64,000 bases of DNA from Daucus carota subsp. sativus (GCF_001625215.2 NC_030382.2:49860823-49924822), one strand, 5' to 3'. Shown: positions 32,589-45,052, counted from the stretch's first letter. Numbers and translations are program-made. The notes: a model not told the origin generated them from the letters alone.

Positions 32589-35148
32589 ATGGCATGTATG
32601 ACAAGCTCTCTAGTGATGAAACCAACCACTAGTACTACCTCAATCTTTTCACAGCCCATTAAATCATTTTTGCCAAATACTTGTTTTTCAATCCAATCCA
32701 AGCCCATTAAACCCCTTTTGATTTCTTGCTCTGCGGTTTCACAATTTCCGTTTTCTCTTTTATCTATTGAGAAAAAGACCCATTTTCCATTTTTTATCAA
32801 AGCCCTTCTCCAAGAAGAGTATGAGGAGAATCTTGATGATCAAGAGTGGGCACAAGGAGATGAAGAAGAAGAGGTTTTTGTAGATGCTGAGGAGGAGTGG
32901 GTCCCATCTGAGGATTGTAAGGTTTATGTTGGAAACTTGCCTTATGATGTGGGCAGTGAACAGCTGGCTGGGATGTTTCAGGAGGCTGGTGTTGTTGAGA
33001 GAGCTGAGGTATTTTTTTTAGCTTTTCTTGGTAAAGTTTTGATTTTTATTTATGGGTTGGATTTATTGGATTCTTGTTTTGTTTAGATTATTTATGATAG
33101 GGAGACTGGGCAGAGTAGGGGGTTTGGATTCGTGTCGATGCATGCTGTGGAAGAAGCTGAAACTGCTGTAGCTATGTTCAGTGGCTATGTAAGTCTTCTT
33201 TATTTTTTTTTTGAGTGTGATGCTGTTTTTGATCTGTGCTTACTTTTTAACCTAATTGTTTGTGGTGTTACTTGTTTGGCTTAAATAACATGGCCTAACG
33301 GTTCAATGCTGTATACTAGCGGCTGTATTTTATAGAATTTGTAATTCAGCTTATTTGTCGTTTGCATATAACCCAACATCTATTATACGGTATACTCTTA
33401 TCCCACACACCAGTCCTACGCTTGTTATCAACAGATAAATATAAATAAATAAATACTGAAATCGAGGCTTAACAGTAGTGTTAAACCTCTCAATGCAGTC
33501 GAATGCCATTGGGTTGCAAGTAAAGATGTGTTTTTATGTGACTTCAATCACTAAAATTTTATCTTTCCCATGATTCATAAGATTGTTGAAACGTGTTGAC
33601 CTTTCATCTCTGCTTGTATTGACTTATCAAAGCATCACTTGTGTATATAATATCTTTTTTGAAACAGAGCATTGTCATCTTCCCCTTTCACTTGTCCCTT
33701 CCCCTCTAACTGTAAATCTGTAAATAATCGACTGTGATGCTTATGTATGTTGTGCGCCTATGTATGTACCTTGACCATGATATTAAATGAGTGCTTTCCC
33801 AGTGTTGTGTGTTCACTTCACTTCGATTATGTGCTTGATAATGGTTCCCCTTTGTTATTGTAAGTGATGGGTTCAAGAGTCTGGCCTAGCTTCCTATTTT
33901 ACAGGATTATGTATTTGATCCATGTAGTGCATTTTGTCTGCAGTGCTTACTGCATTTACTGCTCTGGGTAATTGTCTGCCAGCAACTAAAATAACTCAGA
34001 AATGCATCACAAATAAACTGTTTCAGTGTAGTCAGTTAAATACGACAAGGCACAGGCCCATAGTAGACGATCATATCTTCAAGCTTAGTCACTTTTGGTA
34101 GCTGACTAGCAGGGTGAACATTTTAGTAGGCCATCTATATATAGGCCTAGTTTGTTTCGATGTAATCCTACCATGCAAGTACAAGGTTTTTGGAACTGAA
34201 ATTAGTTACTTTGGTTGCATGATTTTAGAATCGAAACAAAGTAACTTTTGGTTCCAACGTATCTGCAGTTACTCCAAAACAAAGGAACCTAGTCACCTAG
34301 TTTACCCGTGGTAACAACAACTTACTTGTTCAACTTAGTTATAAAGTGAGGCAACTTACTAAAATTGCCTGTAACTTCTAGTGGCATAGTAACAAACCAA
34401 AAACAAACATTTTATTTACTTAGAAATGTAACTTAGTCCAAGGAAGTTTTAGTTACCGTAGGAACTACAAAGCTGACAGAACAAACGAGAGCAATAGTGT
34501 AAGAAGAAGACAATGAGAGTGATAGCAATATACTGCGCTTTCTATATTTTTCTATAATCTAAATTTCTAAATAAGAATTTTAATTAGATTTTGGCAAAGG
34601 CTCAAGGCTGTACCCTTATTGCTGTTTCGAGAGATAAAGGCAATAGAGCAAGATTTATACTGTTAATGAGTTCATTCATATTCTGTTTTGCCCAGGAATT
34701 AAATGAGAGGCTACTGACTGTGAACAAGGCTTCTCCAAAAGGAACACGTCCTGAAAGGGTCTTTCGTCCTCCTAATAGGATTTATGTGGGTAACCTTCCA
34801 TGGGAAGTAGATAATGCAGGTCTCAAGGAAATGTTCAGCAAGCATGGTAAAGTGCTGAATGCACGTGTAGTTTGTGACAGGGAGTCAAACAGATCAAGAG
34901 GCTTTGGCTTTGTGACAATGTCAACAACATCTGAAATGAATGATGCAATTAGTAACCTTGATAATCAGGTAATTACAATCCATCAGTAAACATGTAGACA
35001 ATAGAGAATCATTGGGTTGTGAATTGTAACCCAAAAAATTTATATTCTTGATCTGATGAAATGCTTGTGACTCACTCTGTTGATGCAGAATTTGAACGGG
35101 AGGTCAATTATAGTTAGCGTGGCAGAGGACAAAAAACCAAGTTATTAA
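32589..35148 (+). CDS. Chloroplast two-RRM ribonucleoprotein (CP31/CP28-like)
   Basis: Nuclear-encoded plastid RNA-binding protein of the cpRNP family, which stabilises and helps edit chloroplast transcripts. Exons 32589-33008, 33087-33188, 34696-34968 and 35089-35148, all phase 0, give 284 aa. The first about 70 residues are Ser/Thr-rich with few acids, as in a transit peptide. An acidic stretch follows ([20 protein letters not shown], about 78-97). RRM1 has RNP2 [11 protein letters not shown] and RNP1 [12 protein letters not shown]2 has RNP2 [11 protein letters not shown] and RNP1 [12 protein letters not shown]1 is split by the first intron right after VVERAE. I chose the ATG at 32589 because it starts the transit peptide; an in-frame ATG at 32517 would add 24 residues. 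The second intron (1.5 kb) may hold a degraded repeat at 34135-34560. Confidence 0.93.
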
Positions 35149-36388
35149 GTTGAATGAGTTGGATATGAGGTGGTGGTAGTGTAGTTTATCAAAGTGACAG
35201 CAATGAATCTAGTGATCATCTCATCCCGATATAGTTTGTGTTCCGGATAGCAATATATTAAATGTGGTTTATTAATATATTTGGTTAATATTAGATTTAG
35301 GACATGCTTTTTACCTTTTAATCTTAGAATGATCTTGATTCAGAAGGTTGGGGCTACTCCGATCTTGCAAGATCAGAGTGCTTTATATGAAAGATTAAAC
35401 AATCCATAACAAAATTAAAGTTGTGCTGTGTTGCATTGCTGTCTAACACAAGAGGGCAGCGCCTACTGAAAATAAGGGAAGTTGCAGTATAAACTCTACG
35501 GATGATTCTGTTTAATTAGTGAGACAGGAAACAAGGTTCTTTAAAACAATCCAGAGAGGACCAAAACTATGTTAATTGACCCATCTATGCAGAAGTCAGA
35601 AGAAAGTTCAATGATTTAATGGAACTGTGGCCTGAAAAATTATTATTCTCTGAACCTGAGTTGCGTTTCCGGGAAGGAGCCAACGAAAAATTATTTAAAA
35701 GGTTCTCAAAACTAGTTAGTATACGGTGTTTTTCCCATCAAAAGCTAAGCTAGCAAGTGTTGCTGGATGTTCTTCGACAATGTTATTCTAGCTCGAAGGA
35801 GTGTGCTTAACTCTTACATTCACAACCTAGTCACTGGAGTACTCACCTTTTTCTTCTATTGTTCCGAAAAATTGTTGCATTTAGAGCGTTCTCATCTAGC
35901 CTCCCTTCCTCAACCCAAAAACTTACTAAAAATAGTAAATTCCTTAAAAAATTTAACATATTTTTAAAAGTTTCTTCCATCCCATTCCCCAAATTTAATC
36001 TTTATTCTTATCTTTTTTTACTAACCCTTGTTCTCTTTTACTTATAATTTCAATTTTTATTTTTTTATCTTTTTATATATTTATATGTTTCATTATTTTT
36101 ATTATTTTTAATATTTTTCAAATAAATTTTAAAAAAAAATTTTTAATATTGAAATTTTAATTCAATAATTTAATATTATTAATATACATGTGAGAACTTA
36201 CACCAAATTAATAAAAGTTATAACACAAAATATCAATATTTAATAAAATAATAATGAAATGGAGAATGAATAATATATGAGGGATGAATAGTGAAACCTC
36301 AAATATGAGGATTTACTTTCAATTTTCAAAAATAAACCCTATTTTGAAGTTCCACATATAGATTACATTTCGACCAAAGTTAACAAAT
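35149..36388. other. Spacer with no recognisable gene
   Basis: 3' flank of the ribonucleoprotein gene, then AT-rich DNA. From about 35890 to 36360 it is T/A-rich with GAGCGTTCTCATCTAGCCTCC near the left, possibly an unclassified MITE. I see no inverted ends. Confidence 0.35.
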
Positions 36389-36397
36389 TTTCCTAAA

Positions 36398-37402
36398 GGC
36401 TAAAATACATTTTTACCATTCAGATTCGTCTTGGTGGACACACCAACCATGCATGTTCAAAAAAATCCGGTTCGACCATACTAGTTTAACCAATTGTACT
36501 CCCTGACCACAAACGGGGAAAATGAACCCAACACACAGGTGTTTGTTGTGCACTCGCGGTTTAGTGTAATGCAAAATTAATTGGCAAGCTTCTCTTCCCT
36601 CTTCTTTCTCGCACCGCACAATGCATGAATCAACATAGTTTGTGAAACCAAATCATGTCTCTGTATGTTGTTATTACTCTATTGAAAACTCGTATTTCTT
36701 CAACATCTAAACTAACCAGCTTAACTCAATTTGATGGCCACTTGTATACTCGCAACAGCTCAGATTGCCGACAACGGAGCTCCGGTCTCCATTGCCGTCG
36801 TTGAACTGCTGTCGTCATTTACTTGCTGTCGTCATTTACTTAAACCGTTTTTGCTCTAATTCTTCTTAGTAATACTGTTTTTCGCAGGAGGTCTCTGTTT
36901 CATTTGTTTTGGTATACTAACGTAACACTCTTCTCTTAATGAATTTCCTGACTTGAGCGGAAAAAATATTGAGTATCAAATTTTGATTTCTTTATGCATT
37001 TAAATATAGAGATAGTTACTGGCAAAAAAAATAAAAATATAGAGATAGTTTGATTTATAAAAAGTTATTTATTACTTTTTGATAATATATGGTAATTATA
37101 ATCGATAAATAAATTTATTAAATTATCTATAAGTTAGTGGATTATTTGATAAATTAATTTTTAATTTATAAATATTAATTTTATTTAAATATTTAAATAA
37201 TTTCAAATATATAATTAGGATTAGTGAAGGGGTATACGTGTATATTAGTTTTTAAACTATTTCAAATTTATATGTCAAGATAATATATTAAATATAAGTA
37301 ATTCAACAAGTGAGTAAAAAAAATTATGATATAAAAATGGATTTATTTTTTAAACATATTTTTTTTACTTTTAATCAAAATTATGATGCTTCAAGTTGGT
37401 TA

Positions 37403-37440
<38 letters not shown>

Positions 37441-38315
37441 TTTAAATAAACAGGATAACAGGACCCTTATATAGGAAAACATTACAAAATTTATAGGAAA
37501 ATTCTGACGTCTTAATCGTTATTTATATATAATACACGTGCTTAAAATAATAGAACTTTTATTATATTAATTTTGAAAAAATATAAATAATAGAACTTTT
37601 ATTATATTAATTTTGAAAAAAATATGTTGTGAGTAACTGAAATAAATAAATGATACAAAATATATTCACGAATTAAAACCGGAATACTAACCGAAATATA
37701 TTAAATTGATGTAATAAAATTTAATTTATTATACTAGTTTCTAAAAAATAATTTAGTGATTAGTCAAAATAATTAATTGATACAAAATATTCGAGAATTA
37801 TTCGTGATTAATCGAGGTATTATCGGAATATATTATAATAATATAATATAATTTGATTTATTATACTAATTTTTAAAATTTTATGTTGTGATTAACTAAA
37901 ATAAATAAATAATATAAAATATATAATTTCTAATATTAAATATATTCGGAAATACTAATCGGAGATAATAGACTTAGATAATAATATAAAAATTAGTTGC
38001 ATCTTCTTTAGTCAGAAAGGATGAGCGGTGAGCTTTTGTACCGAGCAGGCAAGCATGGTTATCAGCTGTTGCTATAAACAAGAGAATATACAAGGAGACA
38101 AGCACAGGTGTCCGTGTCCCCACTCAACATTCATCTACCACTCACTCTCTTTTCAAGCATCTGTATTTCACACAAGCTACGGTCGGGTTATTTCTATGGG
38201 TTGTGGTCGGGGAGTTTGCTTGTTGAAAGTTGAATGGCTGAACCGTATTTTTTTGAACATGCATGGTTGATGTGTCCAACACCACATATCTCAATGGTAA
38301 AAACGTATTTTAGCC
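36398..38315. mobile_element. MULE-type non-autonomous element, 1.9 kb
   Basis: The ends GGCTAAAATACATTTTTACC and GGTAAAAACGTATTTTAGCC are inverted and continue for more than 100 bp (AACCATGCATGTTCAAAAAAAT against TTTTTTTGAACATGCATGG). A perfect 9-bp duplication TTTCCTAAA flanks it (36389-36397, 38316-38324). The interior is AT-rich with an (AT)n run at about 37405-37436. No transposase is seen. Confidence 0.88.
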
Positions 38316-38324
38316 TTTCCTAAA

Positions 38325-39022
38325 ATATGGGGATGAAGTTAGGTCCAGGAGATGAGATGTGAATGCTCTTATATTACTTTTCATCCACCAAATTGCATCA
38401 GCGTGTGTGACTGTTTTTAAAGTCTTTTTGGCATTCATAATGTTGCCAATTGTTCTTGTCAAAAAAAATTGTTTGCCAAACAAAATGTTTGCCAATTACA
38501 ATCTGTGGACAACATGGATGAGTGCATCGTGCCATTATATATGTATAATTATAATACTGAATTTACAAAATATAAATTGTTTTTCTAGACGTGTGAACTG
38601 GGGGGGCTAGTATACTCTTGACAAGAATTTTTAAATATCTTCCACCAACAAAATATAAATTGAACTCATACATTTATATCTTTATATACATAATACTATA
38701 TAGTTAAAAAGTTTAACCTCATGGACGTGGGAATTTTATACTTCGAACTAGATTTCACTAGTATTTGTTTATTTATTAAATAAACAAAATAATATTTTTT
38801 TACGTAAATAAATTAAACACTTATTTATGCTTAAATGTCTTAATACATCACAATTATCTTAAAAAGATAAAAAGATAAAAAGAAAAGAAAACAGAAGATA
38901 AACGGACCAGACGATTTCGTGGAACATGTGGAGCAAACGCGTTGGTATTTCCAAATGTTTGAATTATTATTTTTTTTGCAAGAAATGTTGAATATTTCAA
39001 ACATGAATAATAATTTAATTGA
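38325..39022. other. Spacer with no recognisable gene
   Basis: AT-rich, no inverted ends and no coding pattern that I can recognise. Confidence 0.35.
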
Positions 39023-39024
39023 TA

Positions 39025-39256
39025 CTCCCTCCGTCCCACCAGGTTCTTTACGTTACTTTTTGGCACGCATTTTAAGGCTCCGATAAAATATACTTACATT
39101 ATATATTTATTTTTTAAAAAAATCCGGGAAAAAAGTTTGACGTTTAAACTTTTATTCAAAAAAAGAAAAATTAAAAAAATTATTTTTGAACTATACTTTA
39201 TAAGAGCCTCAAAATGCGTGCAAACAGTGAACGTAAACATCCTGGGACGGAGGGAG
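39025..39256. mobile_element. Stowaway MITE (232 bp)
   Basis: The ends CTCCCTCCGTCCCACCAGG and CCTGGGACGGAGGGAG are inverted and flanked by TA (39023-39024, 39257-39258). The interior arms GCACGCATTTTAAGGCTC and GAGCCTCAAAATGCGTGC pair, so the whole element folds into a hairpin. Confidence 0.9.
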
Positions 39257-39450
39257 TAATACGGAAGCATGGACCAATAAGAAATAAAGCAAGTCGTCGT
39301 CGTCTTCTTTAAGTTGTAACCCCACCAAAGTCAAGTCAATCCATTAGTTAGCTGTTAAATATCAAGGCCCCAATAGCTTCACATGAATGGACTCGACTAA
39401 TCTGATTCTTCCGGGTGAATAAATAAATTAGTTTGTTTTCGTGAATAATT

Positions 39451-39509
39451 AAGAAAGAAAACTAACTTCGTCAAAAAAAAAAAAAAAAAAAAAAAGAAAG
39501 AAAACTAAC
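39451..39509 (+). repeat. Minimal retroposition scar: 16-bp duplication around a poly-A tract
   Basis: AAGAAAGAAAACTAAC occurs at 39451-39466 and again at 39494-39509. Between them are only TTCGTC and about 21 A. This has the form of a LINE/SINE-machinery insertion in which almost the whole template was lost. Slippage in a purine-rich tract is the alternative. Confidence 0.5.
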
Positions 39510-40095
39510 CTTTTTTTTTGCCCAAAACCAAACTTATTTTAAATCTATAAAATGCAACTAAATCTAGCAAGGTTATTTTCACTATAATACACGTTCTTTC
39601 ATCATAATGCCAAATCTTTGACTATGTACGAAGGCAAAAATGCTGTCATGGGAGGTTATGGATAAATCTCGATAAACTAATATCATTAGAGTTGTAGCAT
39701 TGTATAACCAATGGAAAATAAAAATACATCATCTTTTATTAATTCAGGTTTAACTTCATTTTTATATTCACTGAAATTGCCCCTTTTATTTTGAATCCGG
39801 AAAATTTGTATCCGCTCTCTCTGTTTTTTTCTGAAGGGTATCTTCGTTCTGTTATCACCAGTTCACCACCACTTAAATTCACTATCCTTGAGCGGTGATT
39901 CTTTGTTAACATCTGACATTATCTTCGAGGAATATGCAGAGAAATAGAGTATTATGTACATATAAAACAAGTGAGTTGCAAAGTCTTGGTGAGTTAGAGG
40001 CCCACTGCCAAACTATTCCACACGGCACACTCAATTATCTATTTTTTTGCTTTGTTCCTTTTCCTCCATTTTAAACAGCCTGCAATGTTGTGATC

Positions 40096-40105
40096 TATAT
40101 AATAC
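40096..40105 (+). promoter_or_regulatory. Probable TATA box of SOBIR1
   Basis: CTATATAATA lies 72-81 bp upstream of the ATG at 40177, a typical distance for a plant core promoter. Confidence 0.5.
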
Positions 40106-40176
40106 AACCAGCAAGACTCCTCGTATCATACATATTTTATAAACTCAGCTTCTAGCCGGCCATTGTTCACGAGCCA

Positions 40177-42072
40177 ATGGCCTCTTCTTTTCACCCTCTC
40201 TCTTTTCTGATTTTCTTCTTCTGTTCACTCCTCTTCACTCATGCTGCAATTTATTTGGATCCTTCGGATCACATTGCTCTGTTGACTATCCACAAAAGCT
40301 TGGGGATCACTAGTCAACGTCAAGGGTTGGAGAGCAATCCTTGCAATTCTCCGGGAATATTCTGTGAACGGAGGATCTCGAACGAGTCCTATGTATTCCG
40401 TGTTACGCGAATCATCTTTGATTCGCGGAAGCTTGGTGGATTTCTTTCTCCTGCCATTGGAAAACTTTCGGAGCTGAAAGAGCTTTCGCTGCCAAACAAC
40501 CGGCTCATTGACCAAGTCCCAGCTCAGATAGCGGAGTGCAAGAAGTTGGAAATTTTGAATCTCTATAACAATCAGTTTTCCGGGGAGGTTCCTTCTGGGA
40601 TATCTTCCTTGAGCCGGCTTCGAATTCTTGACCTGTGTTCTAATGAGTTTTCTGGGGAGCTGGATTTCTTGAAGTATTTTCCTGACTTGGAAAAGCTTGA
40701 CCTTTGCAACAACATGTTTAGCGGTGAAGTGCCAACCTCCCTGCGTTCTTTTACAAATCTCCGCTCTTTCAACATTTCTGGGAATAAATTACTTAAAGGA
40801 GAGATGCCAGTGATGAAAGGAATCAAGCTTTCATCAGCAAGGTTGTTTGGGGAAGAGGCTCCAAGACGTTATAGATTTGTAGAGAATTCACCCCAGAGAA
40901 GTGGAAATGATGCAAGGGCACCGCTCGGAAGTAGATATTCCGAAGAAGCACCTGCTCCTTCACCTCAGGTGGCAAAACGCAAGCATAAGAAAAGTAAGAG
41001 CAAGAAGGTGAAAGGATGGCTTATCGGTTTTTTTGCTGGAGTAGTAGCAGGGGCCTTATCTGGATTCGTGTTCTCTGTGCTTTTTAAGTTGGTCATGGCA
41101 ATCATCAAGGGTAGAAAGAAGGATACTGGTATAGCAATCTTCAGTCCGACAATCAAAAACTTGGATTTTCTCGATAAAGAGGATGGATTGGCCTCATTTG
41201 AAGTCATTGGAAGGGGTGGGTGCGGAGAAGTTTACAAGGCTGATTTACCAGAAGCTTATGATAAAACACTCGCTATAAAGAAAATTATCCAACCCTCAAA
41301 GAATGCTTCAGAACTTACTGAAGAAGACACGAAACTTCTGAACAAGAAGATGCGACAGATCAAGTCAGAAATTCAGACCGTGGGTACAATCAGGCACCGT
41401 AACATTCTTCCCCTGCTAGGCCATGTCTCTCGACCAGATTGTCATTATTTGGTATATGAATACATGAAAAATGGAAGTTTACAGGATATGCTGAATCAAG
41501 TATCTCAAGGAAATAGAGACTTGGACTGGCCTTCAAGGCACCGAATTGCCACTGGTGTGGCAGCTGGGCTTGAGTATCTACACAACCACACACATCGCAT
41601 AGTTCACAGGGATCTCAAGCCAGGTAACATTCTCCTTGATGATGACATGGAAGCTCGAATTGCAGATTTTGGGCTCGCAAAAGAATTACCAAATGCCGAT
41701 ACACATGCTACAACAACTAATGTGGCAGGAACAATAGGATACATAGCACCAGAATATCACCAGACTCTGAAATTTACAGACAAATGTGATATTTACAGTT
41801 TCGGTGTGCTTTTAGGGGTCTTAGTGATGGGAAAACTTCCTTCTGATGAATTTTTCCAGCATACGAATGAGATGAGTTTGGTGAAATGGATGAGAAATGT
41901 CATGACCTCAGACGATCCGAAAAGAGCAATTGACCCAAAATTAAAGGGAAATGGATTTGAGGACCAAATGCTTCTGGTTCTTAAGATTGCTTGCTTTTGT
42001 ACTCTTGATAACCCAAAAGAAAGGCCTACCAGCAGGGATATTGGGGTCATGTTGGCACAGATCAAGCATTAG
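40177..42072 (+). CDS. SOBIR1: LRR receptor-like kinase SOBIR1
   Basis: Plasma-membrane co-receptor kinase that partners with LRR receptor-like proteins in immunity and cell-death control. One exon, 631 aa, close to the usual length of about 640. It has a signal peptide (about 1-24), an N-terminal cap with CNSPGIFCERR, about five leucine-rich repeats (about 80-205), and a short Pro-rich juxtamembrane stretch with EEAPAPSPQ. A basic KRKHKKSKSKKVKG segment precedes the membrane helix (about 280-304). That helix holds the small-residue GxxxG pattern (GFFAGVVAGALSG) on which SOBIR1 pairing with receptor-like proteins depends. The kinase has the glycine loop GRGGCGEVYKA (about 344), AIKK lysine (about 367), HRDLKPGN (Asp about 477), DFGLAKE (about 497), and an activation segment with the Thr cluster HATTTNVAGTIGYIAPE. 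It looks fully functional and stands alone here. Confidence 0.96.
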   Translation: MASSFHPLSFLIFFFCSLLFTHAAIYLDPSDHIALLTIHKSLGITSQRQGLESNPCNSPGIFCERRISNESYVFRVTRIIFDSRKLGGFLSPAIGKLSELKELSLPNNRLIDQVPAQIAECKKLEILNLYNNQFSGEVPSGISSLSRLRILDLCSNEFSGELDFLKYFPDLEKLDLCNNMFSGEVPTSLRSFTNLRSFNISGNKLLKGEMPVMKGIKLSSARLFGEEAPRRYRFVENSPQRSGNDARAPLGSRYSEEAPAPSPQVAKRKHKKSKSKKVKGWLIGFFAGVVAGALSGFVFSVLFKLVMAIIKGRKKDTGIAIFSPTIKNLDFLDKEDGLASFEVIGRGGCGEVYKADLPEAYDKTLAIKKIIQPSKNASELTEEDTKLLNKKMRQIKSEIQTVGTIRHRNILPLLGHVSRPDCHYLVYEYMKNGSLQDMLNQVSQGNRDLDWPSRHRIATGVAAGLEYLHNHTHRIVHRDLKPGNILLDDDMEARIADFGLAKELPNADTHATTTNVAGTIGYIAPEYHQTLKFTDKCDIYSFGVLLGVLVMGKLPSDEFFQHTNEMSLVKWMRNVMTSDDPKRAIDPKLKGNGFEDQMLLVLKIACFCTLDNPKERPTSRDIGVMLAQIKH

Positions 42073-42661
42073 TTATGCTACATAATTTACAATAAAAATG
42101 TATAATCTTAAGTATCGTGCAGTTTGTGTGCCAATTATAGGTATAAGTTTAATTCATATCCTGCAACTTGTAAGATGGAATTTGTTTCAGTCAATATACT
42201 TTGTTAAACTTTCTTGGTCTAAACAGTAAACGTGTGTGTGTGTGTAAGGATACAAATCCTGGCAATCGTGCTAGGGACCATTTAGGCAAAATAGGTTTTA
42301 CAGGCATTGATTATTAAGCACAATGAATGTAATTTACTTTTTATGAACCGTTTTTGGCTTGATCAGATGGCATAGAAACACCATGTTACATAAATGGTTT
42401 GTGGCATATGATTTCCCAGGAATAAGACCTTACATATAACTAACATTGTCCACTAATGACATAATATCATAATCATAATTTCCTGAAATATTGATAAATA
42501 CATCTTTAAGCATAATATCTTTCGGCTGCATTAACTGCTACATTTACTTCTAAGGTAATAAATGGGGGTGATATAAAGATGAACAAAGGCAACCAGCTAC
42601 ATCAGATGTTATGCAGGTTTTCATGAAGATCATAGTTTATATTTGCATCTTCTGAAGTACC
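42073..42661. other. Spacer between SOBIR1 and the convergent MHF2 gene
   Basis: The 3' ends of the two genes face each other. It holds a short GT microsatellite near 42231-42246 and nothing else that I recognise. Confidence 0.5.
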
Positions 42662-44849
42662 TTAAAAATCCAGTAGTAGCTGTGGAAGAATCCGTTCAAG
42701 ATGAGTAGCTTGTATTTTACTGGCGCCCTCAGCTTCAGCAATAGCAGCAGCACGTTGAACAGCTTCTGCATCAATACACGTGTCTTCATCAGTAACTGAG
42801 AGAATGCTAATACTGTGAACTAAAGAAGAGCTATTTCACCAGGAAAAGTATAATTGAACCTGTGACAAAGAGCCGAAGAAGCTCACAACTCATCTTCAGA
42901 GCACTTGAATTAGCTGCATGAAGACATAGGAAGAGAGAAAATCAGATATGATAACTTGCTTTGGTAGACCTTGGACAAATCCTGCTCAAGCTTCATAATT
43001 GGCACAGGCAGCAGGATATAGACCCTGCTAGTTGGTCTGAACACAAGATCCGCTACTATGGATCATTCTCAAGCAGGAACTTAGTGGGACCTCACAATAC
43101 TGGTGACTCAATATTGCTAAAACCAGATATGTGACGTTTATCACATACAGTATTGCAACCAAATGGATGGAACAAAGGAACTTGACGGTTGAGACACTTA
43201 GCTCTGACAAAGGTTAAAGCAAGAATAGGAGCATAGACACTTATAATTTCGCGAACTGTTTTTCTATCTTACTTAACCTATTTTGTTGTGTATTCATAGA
43301 TTTGCTTAGATAGGCAGGGATATACTCACTTTATTCTTCTCCATGTATATCTACAATTTTCATCATTTTCCTGCTTAAATCTAGTTGAATTCATATTCAA
43401 CAAATTAACTTGATGGAACCAAATGAGATTCTGGAGTTACTTTACTTTCTTTCTTTAATCTACTGTTTTTTATATTGCTGTTTTAGTTGTTACATCGGCA
43501 AAAGGTGGTAGAGAGTCCCTTGGACATAGTAATTTAAGTTTAAATGACTATTTTCTCCGCGGGACAGGTGTCAGTACCAAAGTGTCACCTACGGCATTTT
43601 GCAGCAACAAGGTGCTGCTTACGTATCTGTACCCAACAACAAACTCATACTAATATAAATAGAATATGCAAAGTATATGATTGAATCGTGCTTTAGATAA
43701 TTAAGATATGACAGCTGAAATTATTGATATACATTAACTAATCAGTGCAGAAAAAGTAAATTTCAGAATTCAAATAATTAATCACCAGAAGTAGGTCGGT
43801 TTTTCTTGGATGTCCCAGCTACAACCTGTGGGAAAATGCGAAAGGGTAAAAAGCATGGTTAATCCTGTATGCAACCATCACAAGTTTTTAGAGTTGGAGA
43901 ATCTGCGGTACATGTACATGTGTTTTCATACTGAAATTATAAAGATAGTCACGATGATTGCTTAGGTGCATTATTAATATACTTCGCTTATCAAAACTTC
44001 CAAAACCAATATTAACTCACACTGGCATTGCAGGAATTTGGCAAGTGAGTATTATCGATCCACAGCATAAGAACAAGAAAAGGTCACATAGCAACTTTGT
44101 CAAAAATCATGCAAAAAAATTCCAGATTGCATAACCTACTTAAAATTGATGCTACAAAAGTAATTGACCTACTTAAAATGTTTTTTAAACAGAAGTACAG
44201 AACATCTCGGCAATTTAGATATTAAATTCACATCACAGAGAGTAATTGTTTTTTAAAACAGAACATCTCGGCAATTTAGATATTAAATTCACATCACAAA
44301 GAGTAATGCCCCTTTCTTCCTCTCCTAACAACGTCATTATCATCAATAGAAACTACACATGTATATGTACACAAGAATAATTATGAAGCCTTTCCTAAAC
44401 AGAAACAGCAGAGTGATTCGAGAAAGTATAGAATCGCATTACGACTTCGAACAAATCATTCCACAATTCACAGTAAAACAAATGAAATCGAAATTCGAAT
44501 ATACATACCTCATCTGTCATCGGATCGACACCTTCGTTTCTCTCGCGCTCTGGAATCAAACAATAACACATTATTATGATTACGATGAAACAACAAACAG
44601 AAACTAGTGTAAAAGTAAATTTCAAAGCGTAGACGATAATTGAAAGAGGAAGAATCAAACCTAGAGCGTTTTTGCTCCATATGAGTTTGAAAATTGCCTG
44701 AATTAGGTCCTGTTATGCAAATTCAAAAAAGACGATTAGAACATATACAGTTAAATATATATAGATATAGATATGATCATATGAGTTTTGAGAAGAGATT
44801 GACATGATAGAAACGAGTAATTACTTACAGGATCGAAATTGTCTGACAT
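42662..44849 (-). CDS. MHF2: MHF2 / CENP-X histone-fold protein
   Basis: Small histone-fold protein that pairs with MHF1/CENP-S, binds DNA and supports FANCM in replication-fork repair and meiotic crossover control; it is also a kinetochore component in animals. Six exons on the minus strand: 44849-44829 (only 21 nt), 44709-44661, 44549-44509, 43825-43786, 42913-42860, 42765-42662. All junctions are GT-AG and the phases agree, giving 102 aa. It starts MSDNFDPDLIQAIFKLIW, contains GTSKKNRPTSAN, then CELLRLFVTEAVQRAAAIAEAEG, and ends THLERILPQLLLDF, the strongly conserved C-terminus of plant CENP-X. No single exon is long enough to be seen by ORF length. It is convergent with SOBIR1. The ATG is 132 bp from a divergent tRNA gene, so the promoter must be short. 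Confidence 0.93.
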
Positions 44850-44980
44850 TTTACAAGGATTGGCGAAGTGAATGATAGAATTTGAATTCGTATTTTCTCA
44901 GGAATGAGCGAAACAACTATTTTGTATTCCAGGATGGAAGAATTTAGGTAATATTTTAAAAGATTGAAAAAATACCAGTT

Positions 44981-45052
44981 GCCTTTATAGCTCAGTGGTA
45001 GAGCGTCAGTCTTGTAAACTGAAGGTCCGCAGTTCGATCCTGCGTGGAGGCA
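44981..45052 (+). tRNA. tRNA-Thr (anticodon UGU)
   Basis: 72 nt, cloverleaf intact: acceptor GCCTTTA pairs with TGGAGGC with two G-T pairs, anticodon loop CTTGTAA with TGT, T arm around GTTCGATCC, discriminator A. Internal A box TAGCTCAGTGG and B box GGTCCGCAGTTCGATCC are present. No intron. Divergent from MHF2. Confidence 0.97.

Noticed and set aside
32225-32800. Minus-strand frames opposite the ribonucleoprotein start
   Set aside because: Antisense of the transit-peptide exon; no motif.
34135-34560. Possible MITE inside the ribonucleoprotein intron
   Set aside because: CCTAGTTTGTTTCG and CAGAACAAACGAG are only weakly inverted and no target duplication was found.
40225-42065. Minus-strand frames under SOBIR1
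   Set aside because: Shadows of the kinase gene.
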